Positions 15,105-25,433 are shown, counted from the first letter of the stretch. The stretch: 53,368 bases of DNA from an uncultured Selenomonadales bacterium (GCA_937877545.1 CALFJE010000150.1:1-53368); one strand, 5' to 3'. Numbers and translations: made by a program. Notes: generated from the sequence alone by a model not told the origin.

Positions 15105-16460
15105 ATGGGCAAATTTTGGAAGTGGCTGATTCACGGCGAGGAGCGCGAAAAAGAAACGGAATTCTTGCCGGCGATACTCGAAGTGACGGAAACGCCGCCC
15201 TCGCCGACGGGACGCCTCGTCATGTGGTCAATCTTATTTTTGATTGTAGTGGCGTTGGTCTGGTCGTTCCTCGGACACATCAACGAGGTAGCGGTTGCGG
15301 CGGGCAAAGTTATCCCTTCGGGGCAAATCAAAACGGTGCAAGTTAAAAACAAGGGCATCGTCAAGGAGATAAACGTCGAGGAAGGGCAACTGGTAGAAGA
15401 GGGCGACGTGCTTGTAGTGCTCGACCCGACGACGACCTCGGCGGACTATGACAGCTTGCGCAAGCGTGCCGCCTATTACAAGTTGGATATTCAGCGTTTG
15501 ACGGCGGAGCTTACTCAGCAACCGTTCACGCCCGAAGAAGACCCCGACCTTGACGCACACGATTTGGCGGCGGAAATGGCTCTTTACCAAAGCCGCACGT
15601 CGGATTATCGCACGCAACGCCAAAGTCGGCAGGACGTTATCGAACAGCGCATTGCAAAGTTGCAAGCTACTCAGGCGTCTTACGAAAAGTACGCGGAAGT
15701 TTTGGCGATAGCGCAGGAAAAGGAGGCGCGTCTGGAAGCCCTCAGCGAACAGAACGCCATTTCCCAATTCCAACTTTTGGAGCAACAGCGCGAAACCATT
15801 GAGTACGCCAAAAACGCGCAGTCGGAACTTGACTCAATCAACAGTATCCGCGCAGAGATAGCCGAGGCTCAGCAAAACCTCGCCAACGTCGACGCGGCTT
15901 ATCACAAGGACATCATGACCGCGCTCGTCGAAGCCAAAAAGGAATACTACACCGTCACCGAATCGATTAAAAAGGCGGACGAGGATTCGCGCATGGCTAC
16001 GATTTACGCGCCCATTTCCGGTCGCGTTTACAACTTGAACATTCACACGTTGGGCGGCATAGTCACCGACGCCCAGCCGCTTATGCAAATCGTCCCCGAA
16101 GACGTTAAGCTTGAGTTTGAAGTCTACGCGGACAACAAGGACATCGGCTTTATCAAAGTCGGGCAAGAGGCGGAGGTTAAGGTTGAGACTTACAACTTTC
16201 AAAAGTTCGGCATGTACAAGGCGGAAGTTCAAGAAATCAGCGCGGACGCCGTCAATGACCCCACCGACCAAATTAAGCATATGAAGTTCAAGCTTTTGCT
16301 CGACCCGACCAGCAATGATATTAACGTCTACGGGCAGCCGGCGAAACTCGAAGTCGGCATGAACGTCAGCGCGGAGATTAAGATTAAGGAAAAGCGTATT
16401 ATTGACTTTTTCCTCGACCCGTTCCGCCGCTACACGTCCGAAGCCTTGAGGGAGCGGTGA
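15105..16460 (+). CDS. HlyD-family membrane-fusion adaptor of type I secretion
   Basis: A 451-residue periplasmic adaptor that links the inner-membrane ABC transporters to a TolC channel. Residues 35-58 (MWSILFLIVVALVWSFLGHI) are the single membrane anchor. A lipoyl/barrel-sandwich half follows (IKTVQVKNKGIVKEINVEEG), then a long coiled coil (about residues 125-290, Gln/Glu/Ala rich). The second half ends with the beta-barrel part (IYAPISGRVYNLNI). The ATG at 15105 follows GAGG; a longer frame upstream overlaps the ABC gene and is not used. It is flanked by two ABC genes, four bases from each. Confidence 0.93.
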   Translation: MGKFWKWLIHGEEREKETEFLPAILEVTETPPSPTGRLVMWSILFLIVVALVWSFLGHINEVAVAAGKVIPSGQIKTVQVKNKGIVKEINVEEGQLVEEGDVLVVLDPTTTSADYDSLRKRAAYYKLDIQRLTAELTQQPFTPEEDPDLDAHDLAAEMALYQSRTSDYRTQRQSRQDVIEQRIAKLQATQASYEKYAEVLAIAQEKEARLEALSEQNAISQFQLLEQQRETIEYAKNAQSELDSINSIRAEIAEAQQNLANVDAAYHKDIMTALVEAKKEYYTVTESIKKADEDSRMATIYAPISGRVYNLNIHTLGGIVTDAQPLMQIVPEDVKLEFEVYADNKDIGFIKVGQEAEVKVETYNFQKFGMYKAEVQEISADAVNDPTDQIKHMKFKLLLDPTSNDINVYGQPAKLEVGMNVSAEIKIKEKRIIDFFLDPFRRYTSEALRER

Positions 16461-16464
16461 TTCA

Positions 16465-18762
16465 ATGGCTGATTTAAATAAACGTAATCCCGACGATAAA
16501 AGTTTGGTGCCTTCGCAAGGTAACGTTCCGCAAAAATCGGGCGGGCAAGCTCTCGGCAAAATCAATCCCAAGAAAGTGCCCGCGCCCAAACATAAGCCCG
16601 GCGCGCTCGACGTTAAAGCCTACAACGTGGAGGAGGGCGGCATAGTCAACGGCATCGATACCGGCATTGCCTGCCTTATCGCCATTGCGAAATATTACAA
16701 TATTCCCGCCGAATATCGTCAGCTCGAACGCGCCTATGTCCTTCACGAGGGCAGCGTCGATTATACAACTTTGGTCAGAGCCGCCCGCGATTTGAAGCTT
16801 AAGGCTCGCGAATACACGGGCTTGGGTGAGGCGGATTTGGAAAAGCTCGTCTATCCCGTGTTGATTAAGTTGAAGTCGGGGCGGAGCGTTGTCATTACGA
16901 CGATTCGCGAGGGCAATATCTACGTCATGGATCCCGCCTTCAGCCAGCAACCCGTGCAAGTTGATCGTTACAAGTTGCTGTTGGACTGGACGGGCGAGGC
17001 GATTTTGTTCACGCGCCGCTACGAACTTGACCGTAAAAAACAGAAATTCGGCTTCAAGTGGTTTATCCCCGTCGTGTCAAAGTACATGCCGCATTTGCGG
17101 AGCGTCTTGTTTATGTCGCTGTTCCTGCAAGTGTTGGGGTTGGCGTCGCCAATCTTCACGCAAAACATCATCGACAAAGTTTTGGTGCACAGGGCGGCGG
17201 AGGCACTCGACATCCTGGTTTTGGGCATGATGATTTGTACAGTCTTCCAGAACTGGATAATGAGCCTGCGCGCCTACCTGTTCACGAATATTGCAACCAA
17301 AATGGACGTGGCTTTGAGTTCGCGTCTGTTCAAAAATATCACGGCGTTGCCGGTCAGCTACTTCCAAAAGTGGCAGGTCGGTGACGTGGTTTCGCGTCTG
17401 GGCGAGCTGCAAACGTTGCGCTCCTTCATGACGGGCAACAGCCTCACGATTATCCTCGATATAGTTTTTGCGTTGATTTACTTTGGCGTCATGTTCCTTT
17501 ACAGCAGGATACTGAGCTTAATCGTCCTGGTAATGATTCCGCTGTTCGTGATTCTGAACTTGGTCGTCGCGCCGATATTCAAGCGCATGATTAACGACAA
17601 GTTTTTAATCGGCAGTGAAAATCGCTCCTTCCTGATTGAGGCGATAACGGGCATTCACACGGTCAAATCGTCTAGCGTGGAAAACAATTTCATACGCCGC
17701 TACGAGGAGATGTTGGCGCGTTTGGTCAATGCGTCGCTGGCGGTCGTGAACTTGGCGAACGTGGCGAATTCAATCGCGTCGTTCCTGTTCAGCATGTTTA
17801 ACTTGGTAATCCTGTGGATAGGCGCGTATTACGTCATGGAGGGCGAGATAAGCGTCGGCGAGCTGATAGCGTTCCAAATGATCGCGGGGCAGTTAATCGC
17901 GCCGATAATGCGGCTCATCAACCAGTGGCAAAGCTTCCAACAGGTGCGCGTATCAATGGAGCGTCTGGCGGACATCATGGACGAGGACACGGAGCCGGCG
18001 TTCAATCCTTCGAGGACGACTTTGCCGAGCCTGCGCGGAGACATTGCGCTTGAGAAGTTGGCATTCAGCTATTCGGTCGAGGGCGGCAAGGTCTTGGACA
18101 ACATAAACATTCGCATACCGGCGGGCATGAAGGTCGGGATAGTCGGGCGTTCGGGTTCGGGCAAGTCGACGTTGACGAAACTTATTCAGCGATTGTACCT
18201 CCCCGACAACGGCAGGATATTGATTGACGGCGTTGACATTGCGCAGGTTGAGCCAGCGTGGTTGCGTCGACAAATCGGCGTTGTGTTGCAGGACAGCAAG
18301 TTGTTCAGCGGCACGGTCGAGGAAAATATCAGGATAGCGTGTCCGAACGCGACGCACGAGGACGTAGTGAACGCGGCGAAGTTGGCGGGCGCGGACGATT
18401 TTGTAAGTCAATTCCCGCACGGCTACGAGACGTTTGTCGGCGAGCGCGGCAGTTTATTGAGCGGCGGTCAGCGTCAACGTATCGCGATAGCCAGAGCCTT
18501 GCTGTCCAATCCGCGCATTTTGATATTCGACGAGGCGACCTCCGCGCTTGACTACGAATCGGAAAATGTCATCATGAGCAACATTGAGCCGATTTCACGC
18601 GGGCGCACCATGCTTATGATAGCGCACCGTTTGTCGACCGTCCGCGATTGCGACGCGATTATCGTCATTGAAAAGGGGCGCATAGTCGAGGCGGGTTCGC
18701 ATGATGAGCTTATGAAACGCAACGGCGTCTATGCCAAGCTCCACCAAGCCCAGATGGGTTGA
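16465..18762 (+). CDS. Type I secretion ABC transporter, second of two (RtxE/HlyB-like)
   Basis: A 765-residue half-transporter. A Lys/Pro-rich N-terminal tail of about 50 residues precedes a C39-like domain (residues 60-190). There DTGIACL replaces the DCGxxCL of active peptidases, so the catalytic cysteine is Thr, and the catalytic His region (GRSVVITT) is also changed. Transmembrane part: residues 210-490. ATPase: GRSGSGKSTLTKL, LSGGQRQRIAIARAL, ILIFDEATSALDYES. It is about one-third identical in style to the first ABC protein. The order ABC-HlyD-ABC matches the rtxB-rtxD-rtxE arrangement of MARTX toxin export, suggesting a heterodimeric pump. No RTX-type substrate gene is in this window. 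Confidence 0.93.
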   Translation: MADLNKRNPDDKSLVPSQGNVPQKSGGQALGKINPKKVPAPKHKPGALDVKAYNVEEGGIVNGIDTGIACLIAIAKYYNIPAEYRQLERAYVLHEGSVDYTTLVRAARDLKLKAREYTGLGEADLEKLVYPVLIKLKSGRSVVITTIREGNIYVMDPAFSQQPVQVDRYKLLLDWTGEAILFTRRYELDRKKQKFGFKWFIPVVSKYMPHLRSVLFMSLFLQVLGLASPIFTQNIIDKVLVHRAAEALDILVLGMMICTVFQNWIMSLRAYLFTNIATKMDVALSSRLFKNITALPVSYFQKWQVGDVVSRLGELQTLRSFMTGNSLTIILDIVFALIYFGVMFLYSRILSLIVLVMIPLFVILNLVVAPIFKRMINDKFLIGSENRSFLIEAITGIHTVKSSSVENNFIRRYEEMLARLVNASLAVVNLANVANSIASFLFSMFNLVILWIGAYYVMEGEISVGELIAFQMIAGQLIAPIMRLINQWQSFQQVRVSMERLADIMDEDTEPAFNPSRTTLPSLRGDIALEKLAFSYSVEGGKVLDNINIRIPAGMKVGIVGRSGSGKSTLTKLIQRLYLPDNGRILIDGVDIAQVEPAWLRRQIGVVLQDSKLFSGTVEENIRIACPNATHEDVVNAAKLAGADDFVSQFPHGYETFVGERGSLLSGGQRQRIAIARALLSNPRILIFDEATSALDYESENVIMSNIEPISRGRTMLMIAHRLSTVRDCDAIIVIEKGRIVEAGSHDELMKRNGVYAKLHQAQMG

Positions 18763-18763
18763 T

Positions 18764-18855
18764 TAGCCTTTCTTCCCTCGCGCAAGAAAGGTTTCAAAGA
18801 ATGCTTTTATTGTTTAACTTACTTTCTTTTGTCCGCCCAAAAGAAAGTAAGCAAA
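18764..18855 (+). repeat. Two-hairpin 3' element, copy 1
   Basis: It begins at the stop of the second ABC gene. Hairpin 1 is CCTTTCTT/AAGAAAGG (18767-18774 with 18784-18791). Hairpin 2 is an exact 14-bp stem, CTTACTTTCTTTTG with its complement (18818-18831, 18838-18851). A related, inverted copy follows the mlaD gene at 34633-34711. It probably acts as a transcript end. The rest of the gap to 19005 has only a small G/C hairpin and a heptamer tract before the next ribosome site. Confidence 0.7.
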
Positions 18856-19005
18856 GAAAAGGGCGGATACCGTTTGATGTTCGGACGTCCACAATTACTC
18901 GAAGCTGCCCGTGCCGCTATGAAACCTTCCGGGTTTCAAGTCGCGGCGAGCCGCCATCCTTGGCGGCTCTAAAATTCGTCCCTAATCCCTAAGGAGGTTT
19001 TTATC

Positions 19006-20142
19006 TTGATTGAACCGTTTAAGCAAAGAATTTACGTGACGCGCCCCGTCTTCCCGACGATTGAGGAGGTCACGGAGAAATTGCGTGACATCTGGGAGGC
19101 GCAGTGGCTGACCAATAACGGACCGCAACATTCCATGCTGGAGCGCGAGCTGACCGAATTTTTAAAGGTGCCGTATCTGTCGCTGTTCAACAACGGGACG
19201 ATAGCCCTAATGGTGGCGTGTCAAAGCTTGCGGCTGAGCGGCGAGGTCATCACGACGCCTTTCACGTTCGCCGCCACGCCCCACGTTTTGAGTTGGAATA
19301 ACATCACGCCGATTTTCTGCGACATTGACGCCGAGACCATGAACATTGACGCCGCGCAGATTGAATCGATGATAACGCCGCACACGACCGCTATCCTTGC
19401 CGTGCACGTGTTCGGGACGCCCTGCGACGTTGCGACGATTCAGGAGGTTGCCGACCGCTACGGCTTGCGCGTGGTTTATGACGCGGCTCATGCGTTCGGC
19501 GTGGAAATCGGCGGGCTAGGTATCGGCACCTTCGGCGATATTTCCATGTTCAGCTTTCACGCCACCAAGCTTTATCACACCGTCGAGGGCGGCGCGTTGG
19601 TTCACAATAACGCTCACCTCAAGCAACGCATTGACCTCCTTAAAAATTTCGGTATCAAAAATGAGGAGGAAGTCGTCATGCCCGGCATAAACGGCAAGCT
19701 CAACGAGATCAGCGCGGCTATCGGGCGGATTATGTTGGGCTATGTCGAATCGGAACGTCAAAAGCGAATTCGGTTGCACGCGATTTATAACGAGGAGCTT
19801 GGCGACGTGGCGGGGCTTAAGCTTATGTCTACCTGCGCGGAGGACGTGAAGCTGAATTATCAATACTACGTGATTCGCGTCGACGAGGCGGAGTTTGGGC
19901 GTTCGCGGGATTACGTCTACGAGGAGCTTAGGCATTACAACGTTTATGCGCGAAAATATTTTCATCCGCTGTGCAGTGAATTCACGTGTTATCGCCAGCT
20001 GAGTTCGTCCAATCCCGCCAATCTGCCCGTCGCCAACGCCGTGGGGCAACAGGTCTTGAGCTTGCCAATGTACGGCGGCTTGACCGAAGATGACGTTCGG
20101 AAAATTTGCGCGATACTCAAAAGTTTTGGGAGGCAGCTATGA
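19006..20142 (+). CDS. DegT/DnrJ/EryC1/StrS-type PLP aminotransferase
   Basis: A 378-residue PLP enzyme of the sugar-nucleotide aminotransferase family, which aminates keto-sugars for surface glycans. Visible features: NNGTIALMVACQSL (phosphate-binding loop), ITTPFTFAATPHVL, YDAAHAFGV (Asp contacting the PLP ring), and FSFHATKLYHTVEGGALV with the Schiff-base lysine. It opens the operon with TTG at 19006-19008, nine bases after AAGGAGG. Its TGA overlaps the ATG of the next gene. Its company with DNA-modifying genes is unusual; a glycan role is the default reading, and a role tied to the downstream genes is speculation. Confidence 0.9.
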   Translation: MIEPFKQRIYVTRPVFPTIEEVTEKLRDIWEAQWLTNNGPQHSMLERELTEFLKVPYLSLFNNGTIALMVACQSLRLSGEVITTPFTFAATPHVLSWNNITPIFCDIDAETMNIDAAQIESMITPHTTAILAVHVFGTPCDVATIQEVADRYGLRVVYDAAHAFGVEIGGLGIGTFGDISMFSFHATKLYHTVEGGALVHNNAHLKQRIDLLKNFGIKNEEEVVMPGINGKLNEISAAIGRIMLGYVESERQKRIRLHAIYNEELGDVAGLKLMSTCAEDVKLNYQYYVIRVDEAEFGRSRDYVYEELRHYNVYARKYFHPLCSEFTCYRQLSSSNPANLPVANAVGQQVLSLPMYGGLTEDDVRKICAILKSFGRQL

Positions 20143-20915
20143 ATTGTTTTGTTTGTAATGGAACGATGCGCCCGTTTATGGAAAAGTCGTTCGGGCTTGA
20201 ACACCTTGACGCGTGCGAATACGTTCGTTGCGAGGATTGCGGGTTGGTCATTGCCAAGACGCTGTACGATATGCCGCACGAGCAATGGGCGGCTCTCAAT
20301 CGCGAATGCCACGCCGCCTATCAGAATACCGACGCGCTTGCCGTTGACCCGAATTGGTTGCCGCGTCTTAAGGCTCAAGCCGCCGTTTTGAACGAGCTGA
20401 TACTTTTGGGCGTCATAGCTGAATCTGCGCGGGCTGTCGACTACGGGGCGGGCGACGGCAAATTAGCCGACATGTGCAAGCCGTGGCTCCTCAAATACGA
20501 TGAGTACATGGCGCGTCCGAACGCCGGCTATTTGACGGAGCTTGAGCCGGCGTCGTTCGGTTTCGTGATAACGTGTTCGGTCTTTGAACATTTGCTGGGC
20601 GCGGGCGACGTGGAAAAAATTTTCGCGCTCCTAAAAGACGACGGCATTGCCGCGATTCACACGCTGGTTTGTGAAGAAGTTCCTCGCGACCCGAATTGGT
20701 TTTACCTCCAGCCCGTGCACGCCACCTTTTGGACGAACGCCGCCATGAAAAAAATTTTTGCCCGCTATAAGTTCAAAGCGTGCGCTTATCACGTCGAGGC
20801 GCGGCTGTGGCTTCTGTTCAAGGACGCAGAGAAAATTTCACGGCTGAAAAATTCTGCGTGGATAATCGCCGAAGACTTCATTGATTATTGGAAGGTTAAA
20901 CCGTATCGAAAATGA
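20139..20915 (+). CDS. SAM-dependent methyltransferase with N-terminal zinc ribbon
   Basis: A 258-residue protein. Residues 1-45 contain two cysteine pairs (CFVC and CEDCG) and look like a zinc ribbon. Residues 105-215 are a class I methyltransferase core: VDYGAGDGKLADM is the SAM-binding loop and VITCSVFEHL is the acidic post-III motif. The C-terminal part has WFYLQPVHATFWTN. Such proteins often methylate sugars or lipids next to aminotransferases of this type. The ATG overlaps the previous stop (ATGA) and its own stop overlaps the next ATG, so the three are translationally coupled. The substrate is unknown. Confidence 0.82.
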   Translation: MNCFVCNGTMRPFMEKSFGLEHLDACEYVRCEDCGLVIAKTLYDMPHEQWAALNRECHAAYQNTDALAVDPNWLPRLKAQAAVLNELILLGVIAESARAVDYGAGDGKLADMCKPWLLKYDEYMARPNAGYLTELEPASFGFVITCSVFEHLLGAGDVEKIFALLKDDGIAAIHTLVCEEVPRDPNWFYLQPVHATFWTNAAMKKIFARYKFKACAYHVEARLWLLFKDAEKISRLKNSAWIIAEDFIDYWKVKPYRK

Positions 20916-21646
20916 TTACCGAAATTTTATTGCTCGACCATACGACGGGGCGAAATATCATTTGGGCGAACGGCTCCGACGCCAAGCGGGAAATTCAACC
21001 CGCGCAGATTGAACTGATTAAACCGCGCTGGCAAAAAGTTCGCGCTCATCAGAAACAACGCACCCGCGACCGCGCAGAAATTTTCACGCCGCCCGAAGTC
21101 TGCAGAATCCAAAACGACCTGTTCGATAACCCAAGGCGTTCGTGGGCGGATTACGTCGACGCGAAATTTTTGGAGGTGACGTGCGGCGAAGCTCCCTACC
21201 TTGTCAGCCGCTACAACGCCGTCACGGGCGAACCTATTCCCCTCGATAAACGCGTCGGCTTGCTCGACAGGAAACTGCGCGTCGTCGGCACGGAAACTAA
21301 AATCGTAGGCGATTGGATTGATTACGCCCTCCGCGCCGTCAAGAGCGTCTACGGCTACGAATTCCAGGGCGATAATCTTTACCTCGCCCGCCGCAACGTC
21401 TTTGAGACCGTTGTTGAATATTTCGCCGCGAAGTTCCCTCACAGGTCTGATAAGCCGCCCGAAAATTTTTGGACGGACATCGCCGAAATTATTTCGTGGA
21501 ACCTGTGGCAAATGGACGGCTTAACCTGCTCGCCGCCTTTCCACGATAACGCAAACCTATTCGGCGGCATGAACTGTCGAATCATGAACTGGGCAACGGG
21601 CAAGCCGTTTGAATTCGTTGAACTCGTGAGGGAGGCGCGACGATGA
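20912..21646 (+). CDS. Restriction 'subunit M'-type protein (methylase-like SAM half)
   Basis: A 244-residue protein of the family annotated in gut bacteria as restriction endonuclease subunit M. Visible: RAEIFTPPEVCRIQND (motif X-like), ADYVDAKFLEVTCGEAPYLV (motif I-like, Cys-Gly in place of the usual Gly-rich loop), and VYGYEFQGDNLYLARRNV (motif II/III-like). There is no NPPY catalytic motif. That motif is on the downstream protein, so the two may form one functional methyltransferase. It begins ATGA-overlapping the previous gene and ends overlapping the next start. Family assignment is from remembered sequence style and is moderately sure; the functional split is inference. Confidence 0.72.
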   Translation: MITEILLLDHTTGRNIIWANGSDAKREIQPAQIELIKPRWQKVRAHQKQRTRDRAEIFTPPEVCRIQNDLFDNPRRSWADYVDAKFLEVTCGEAPYLVSRYNAVTGEPIPLDKRVGLLDRKLRVVGTETKIVGDWIDYALRAVKSVYGYEFQGDNLYLARRNVFETVVEYFAAKFPHRSDKPPENFWTDIAEIISWNLWQMDGLTCSPPFHDNANLFGGMNCRIMNWATGKPFEFVELVREARR

Positions 21647-24600
21647 GCTATGAAGTTTCACAACGCAAATTGATTTACATTTTCGCGATACCGACCGTGC
21701 ATAAAGGGTTGCTCAAAGTCGGCGACACCACGATTAAAAACGCCGCGCCGACCGAATACAACTTGCGCCAAGCCGCCAACGAACGCATTAAGCAATACAC
21801 CAACGAGGCGGGTATCCCCTATGAGCTGTTGCACGTCGAACTTGCCGTGCGGGACGACGGACGCGCTTTCCGCGATTACCACGTCCACCATTTGCTGAAA
21901 AAGTATCGCGCCAAGCTTGCGGGCTCGACGGGGCGCGAATGGTTTAAAGTCGACCTCAACACCGCCATTGACGCTATCCGCGCAGTTAAGCACCGTAAAA
22001 AGTCCGTCAAAGCCTCAGCCGACCGCGACGAAATTATTTTCCGACCCGAACAAACAGCCGCTATCGATAAAGCCGTCAAGCACTTCAAACGCGGCGGCAA
22101 GTCCTTCCTCTGGAATGCCAAAATGCGCTTCGGCAAGACCCTCTGCGCCCTCGAAGTCGTTCGCCGAATGAATTTCGCCAAAACCATAATCGCTACCCAC
22201 CGCCCGCCGTCAAAAGCGGCTGGTATGACGACTTCAATAAAATTTTCGCCAGCACCGATTATAAATATTTCAACAGGGAGACGCTTGCCACTGCCGATAA
22301 AAATTTCGTCTGCTTCGCGTCGATTCAAGACCTGCGCGGCTCTCAAACCGTCAACGATAAAAGCCGCCTCAAAAAGAACGTTGACATCTTCGACACGCCG
22401 TGGGATTGCGTTATCGTCGACGAAGCGCACGAAGGCACGACCACCACGCTCGGCGACGCCGTGATTAAAACCCTCGTCAAGAAGAAAACTAAGCTCCTTG
22501 CACTAAGCGGCACGCCGTTTAACATCATCGACAACTACGACCCCGATAACGTCTACACTTGGGATTACGTCATGGAACAACGCGCCAAAGCCGATTGGGA
22601 CGCAACGCATTTCGGCGACTCCAATCCCTACGACGAACTGCCCCGCATGAATATCTATACCTACAACCTCGGCGAATTGCTCGGCAAGTCTTTCGCGGGC
22701 AAAGAGGACTCTGCCGACGATGATATTGTCTTCAGCTTTAAAGAGTTCTTCCGCGTCGACGGCGAACGCTTTGTTCATGAGGACGACGTTCAAAGTTTCC
22801 TCAACTTGCTCGTCAAACCAGACGCCAGTGATTATCCCTATTCCCGCCCCGAATTCTGCGACATGTTCCGTCACACGCTTTGGATTATCCCGGGCGTTGC
22901 GGCGGCTAAGGCTTTAAGTGCGCTACTCAAGAATCACCAAGTCTTTTGCAATTTAGAGGTCGTCAACGCGGCGGGCGACGGCGACGGCAAGAAGGTCGAG
23001 GATATTAAAATCGTGCACGACGCCATACGCGAAAACGACTACACGATTACGCTTTCCTGCGGACGGTTTACCGCAGGCGTCACTGTCCCCGAATGGTCGG
23101 CGGTCTTCTATCTGGCGGGCGGCTACTCTACCTCCGCTATGAGCTACCTTCAAACGATTTTCCGCGTCCAAAGCCCTTGCAACGTCGGCGGCGTCTCCAA
23201 ACGTAATTGCTACGTGTTCGACTTCGCGCCCGACCGTACACTCAAGATGATTGCCGAATCCGTCAAGGTCTCTGCCCGCGCAGGTAAAGCCGACGATACC
23301 GACCGCCAACGCCTCGGCGATATGCTCAAGTTTTGCCCCGTTATCGCCGTCGAAGGCTCGCGTATGAAACAGCTCGACGCCAATAAACTTCTCCAACGTA
23401 TCAAACGCGCTCAAGCCGACCGCATCGTCCGCAACGGCTTCGACGATTCAAACCTCTACAACGATAGGCTCCTCAATCTCAGCGACCTCGACCTCGACAA
23501 GTTCAAGGCTCTTAAGAAAATCGTTGGCGCGTCCAAAACCAAAGTCAAGGACATCACAATCAACGACCAAGGCTTGACGGGCTCGACAGAGGGCGGCGGC
23601 AAAAGCCCGCGCTCCGAAGAACAAAAGGAACACGCAAAAAAACTTGAACAACGCCGTAAAGCAATCAGTATCCTGCGCGGCGTCTCAATCCGTATGCCTC
23701 TGCTCATCTACGGCGCGGACGTTCCCCTCGACGAGGACATCACCATTGACCGCTTTACAGAACTCGTCGACGACGCCAGCTGGGAAGAGTTCATGCCTAA
23801 GGGCGTCACCAAGGAAATTTTCAACGGCTTTATCGAATACTACGACCCCGAAATTTTTATCGGCACGGGCAACGAAGTCCGCAAGCTCGCCAAAGCCGCC
23901 GACGACCTCAAGCCCGCCGAACGCGTCAAGAAAATCGCTGAACTGTTCGCCACCTTCAAGAACCCCGATAAGGAAACCGTCCTCACGCCGTGGCGCGTCG
24001 TCGAAATTCATCTGGACGCACTAAGCCCCGCGTTGTTCAAGCCCGATAAGAAAATCCTCGACATCAATTCCAAGACGGGGCTTTATCCGCTAAGCGTCGC
24101 CTATCGGATTTATCGCGCCCGCCTCGGCAATGTCGACGAAGCTAAAGCCAACCTCGACAATCTGCGCCGCCTTTGGGATATGACCGTCGCCGAAAATGTC
24201 TTTGTCATATGCAAGACCCCTATGGCTGTCACGATAACCAAACGCACGCTCTTAGGCTACCGCGCAGGTTCCGTCAACGCCAAATTTTTTGCAGACCTTA
24301 TCCCCACGCTGAAGAATATCCCAACGCTATTCATCGACCGCATTACCGATAAAGACTTTTGGAGCAAAGGAGTTGGTAAAATGTCTTTCTTCGACGGCGT
24401 TGTCGGTAACCCACCCTATCAATCGGAGGGCACAGGTACAAGCAATTTCGCCACGCCTGTTTACAATCTGTTCCTTGATGCCGCGTACAACGAACGCCTC
24501 ACCCGTCACGCCAGCTTGATTCACCCTGCGCGGTGTCTTTTTAATGCGGGGGCTAAGTCCGGCGACTTCATTGAAAAATTTCTTGCCAATGAACACGTTC

Positions 24601-25433
24601 GCGTTGTCGAATACTTCATCAAGAGCCAAGATGTTTTCCCGACCTCCGACATCAAGGGCGGCGTTGTCATTACCGAATTCGACGCCACGCAAACTTTCGA
24701 GCCTATCGGGCTGTTTATTCCCTTCGACGAACTCATCAGCATTCATCAAAAAGCCGTCCTCGATAACCCCGACTTCAAGCCGCTCAACGAAATTATTTAC
24801 TCGCAAACGGCTTATCGGCTCACGAAGAAATTTCACAAAGACAATCCCGACGCCGTAGCCGCCATTTCCAAAGGACACGCCAACGATTTTTCAACGGTAC
24901 TCATGAAACGATTCAGCCGGTTATTCTTTGACGCCAAGCCTGACGACGGGCACGATTACATTCAAGTTTACGGGTTTGTAAACGGCTACAGGCTTTGCAA
25001 ATGGTTCCGCAGTGACTGGGTGACGCACCCCGCGCCGCTCGAAAAGTTTACGGTTTTAGTCCCAAAAGCTAACGGCACAGGTGCATTGGGTGAAGTGATA
25101 CCTACGCCGCTTGTCGGCTCGCCGCTTGTCGGCTCGCCGCTTGTCGGCAGTACGGAGACCTTTATCAGCGTCGGAGCGTTCGATACACGGGCGGAAGCCC
25201 TGGCTTGCGTAGCATACATCAAGAGCAAGTTTTGCAGGGCTATGCTGGGCATTCTGAAGGTCACACAGGACGCTACGCCCGAAAAGTGGGCAATGGTTCC
25301 AATGCAAGACTTCAACCCCGCGACGAGCGACATCAACTGGAGCGGGAACGTGGACGCGCAACTTTATAGGAAGTATCACTTGACGGAGGAGGAGATAGCC
25401 TTTATCGAGAGCAAAGTTAAGGCAATGGATTGA
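21643..25433 (+). pseudogene. GIY-YIG - DEAH helicase - Eco57I-type methylase fusion, one frameshift
   Basis: Reading from ATG at 21643 and changing frame by -1 near 22203 gives about 1,260 residues. Part 1 (residues 1-115) is a T5orf172/MUG113-type GIY-YIG domain (YIFAIPTVHKGLLKVGDTT, GREWFKVDL). Part 2 is a superfamily-2 helicase: FRPEQTAAI, MRFGKTLCA (Walker A), and VDEAH near 22416-22430. Part 3 is an adenine-type methylase with ILDINSKTGLYPL and VVGNPPYQ (about 24407-24420). Without the shift the first frame stops at 22464. The break lies in a C-rich run (CGCCCGCCG), so a one-base sequencing or real deletion is likely. The product would be a restriction-modification or phage-defence enzyme. 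Near the end, three copies of a 15-base unit (25105-25150) encode repeated LVGSP. Confidence 0.85.

Noticed and set aside
22195..22210. Programmed -1 frameshift
   Set aside because: There is no X-XXY-YYZ slippery heptamer or obvious downstream pseudoknot; a simple indel is more likely.
25105..25150. Triplicated 15-base unit as a regulatory repeat
   Set aside because: It is in frame and encodes repeated LVGSP within the methylase; a coding repeat, mentioned in that entry.
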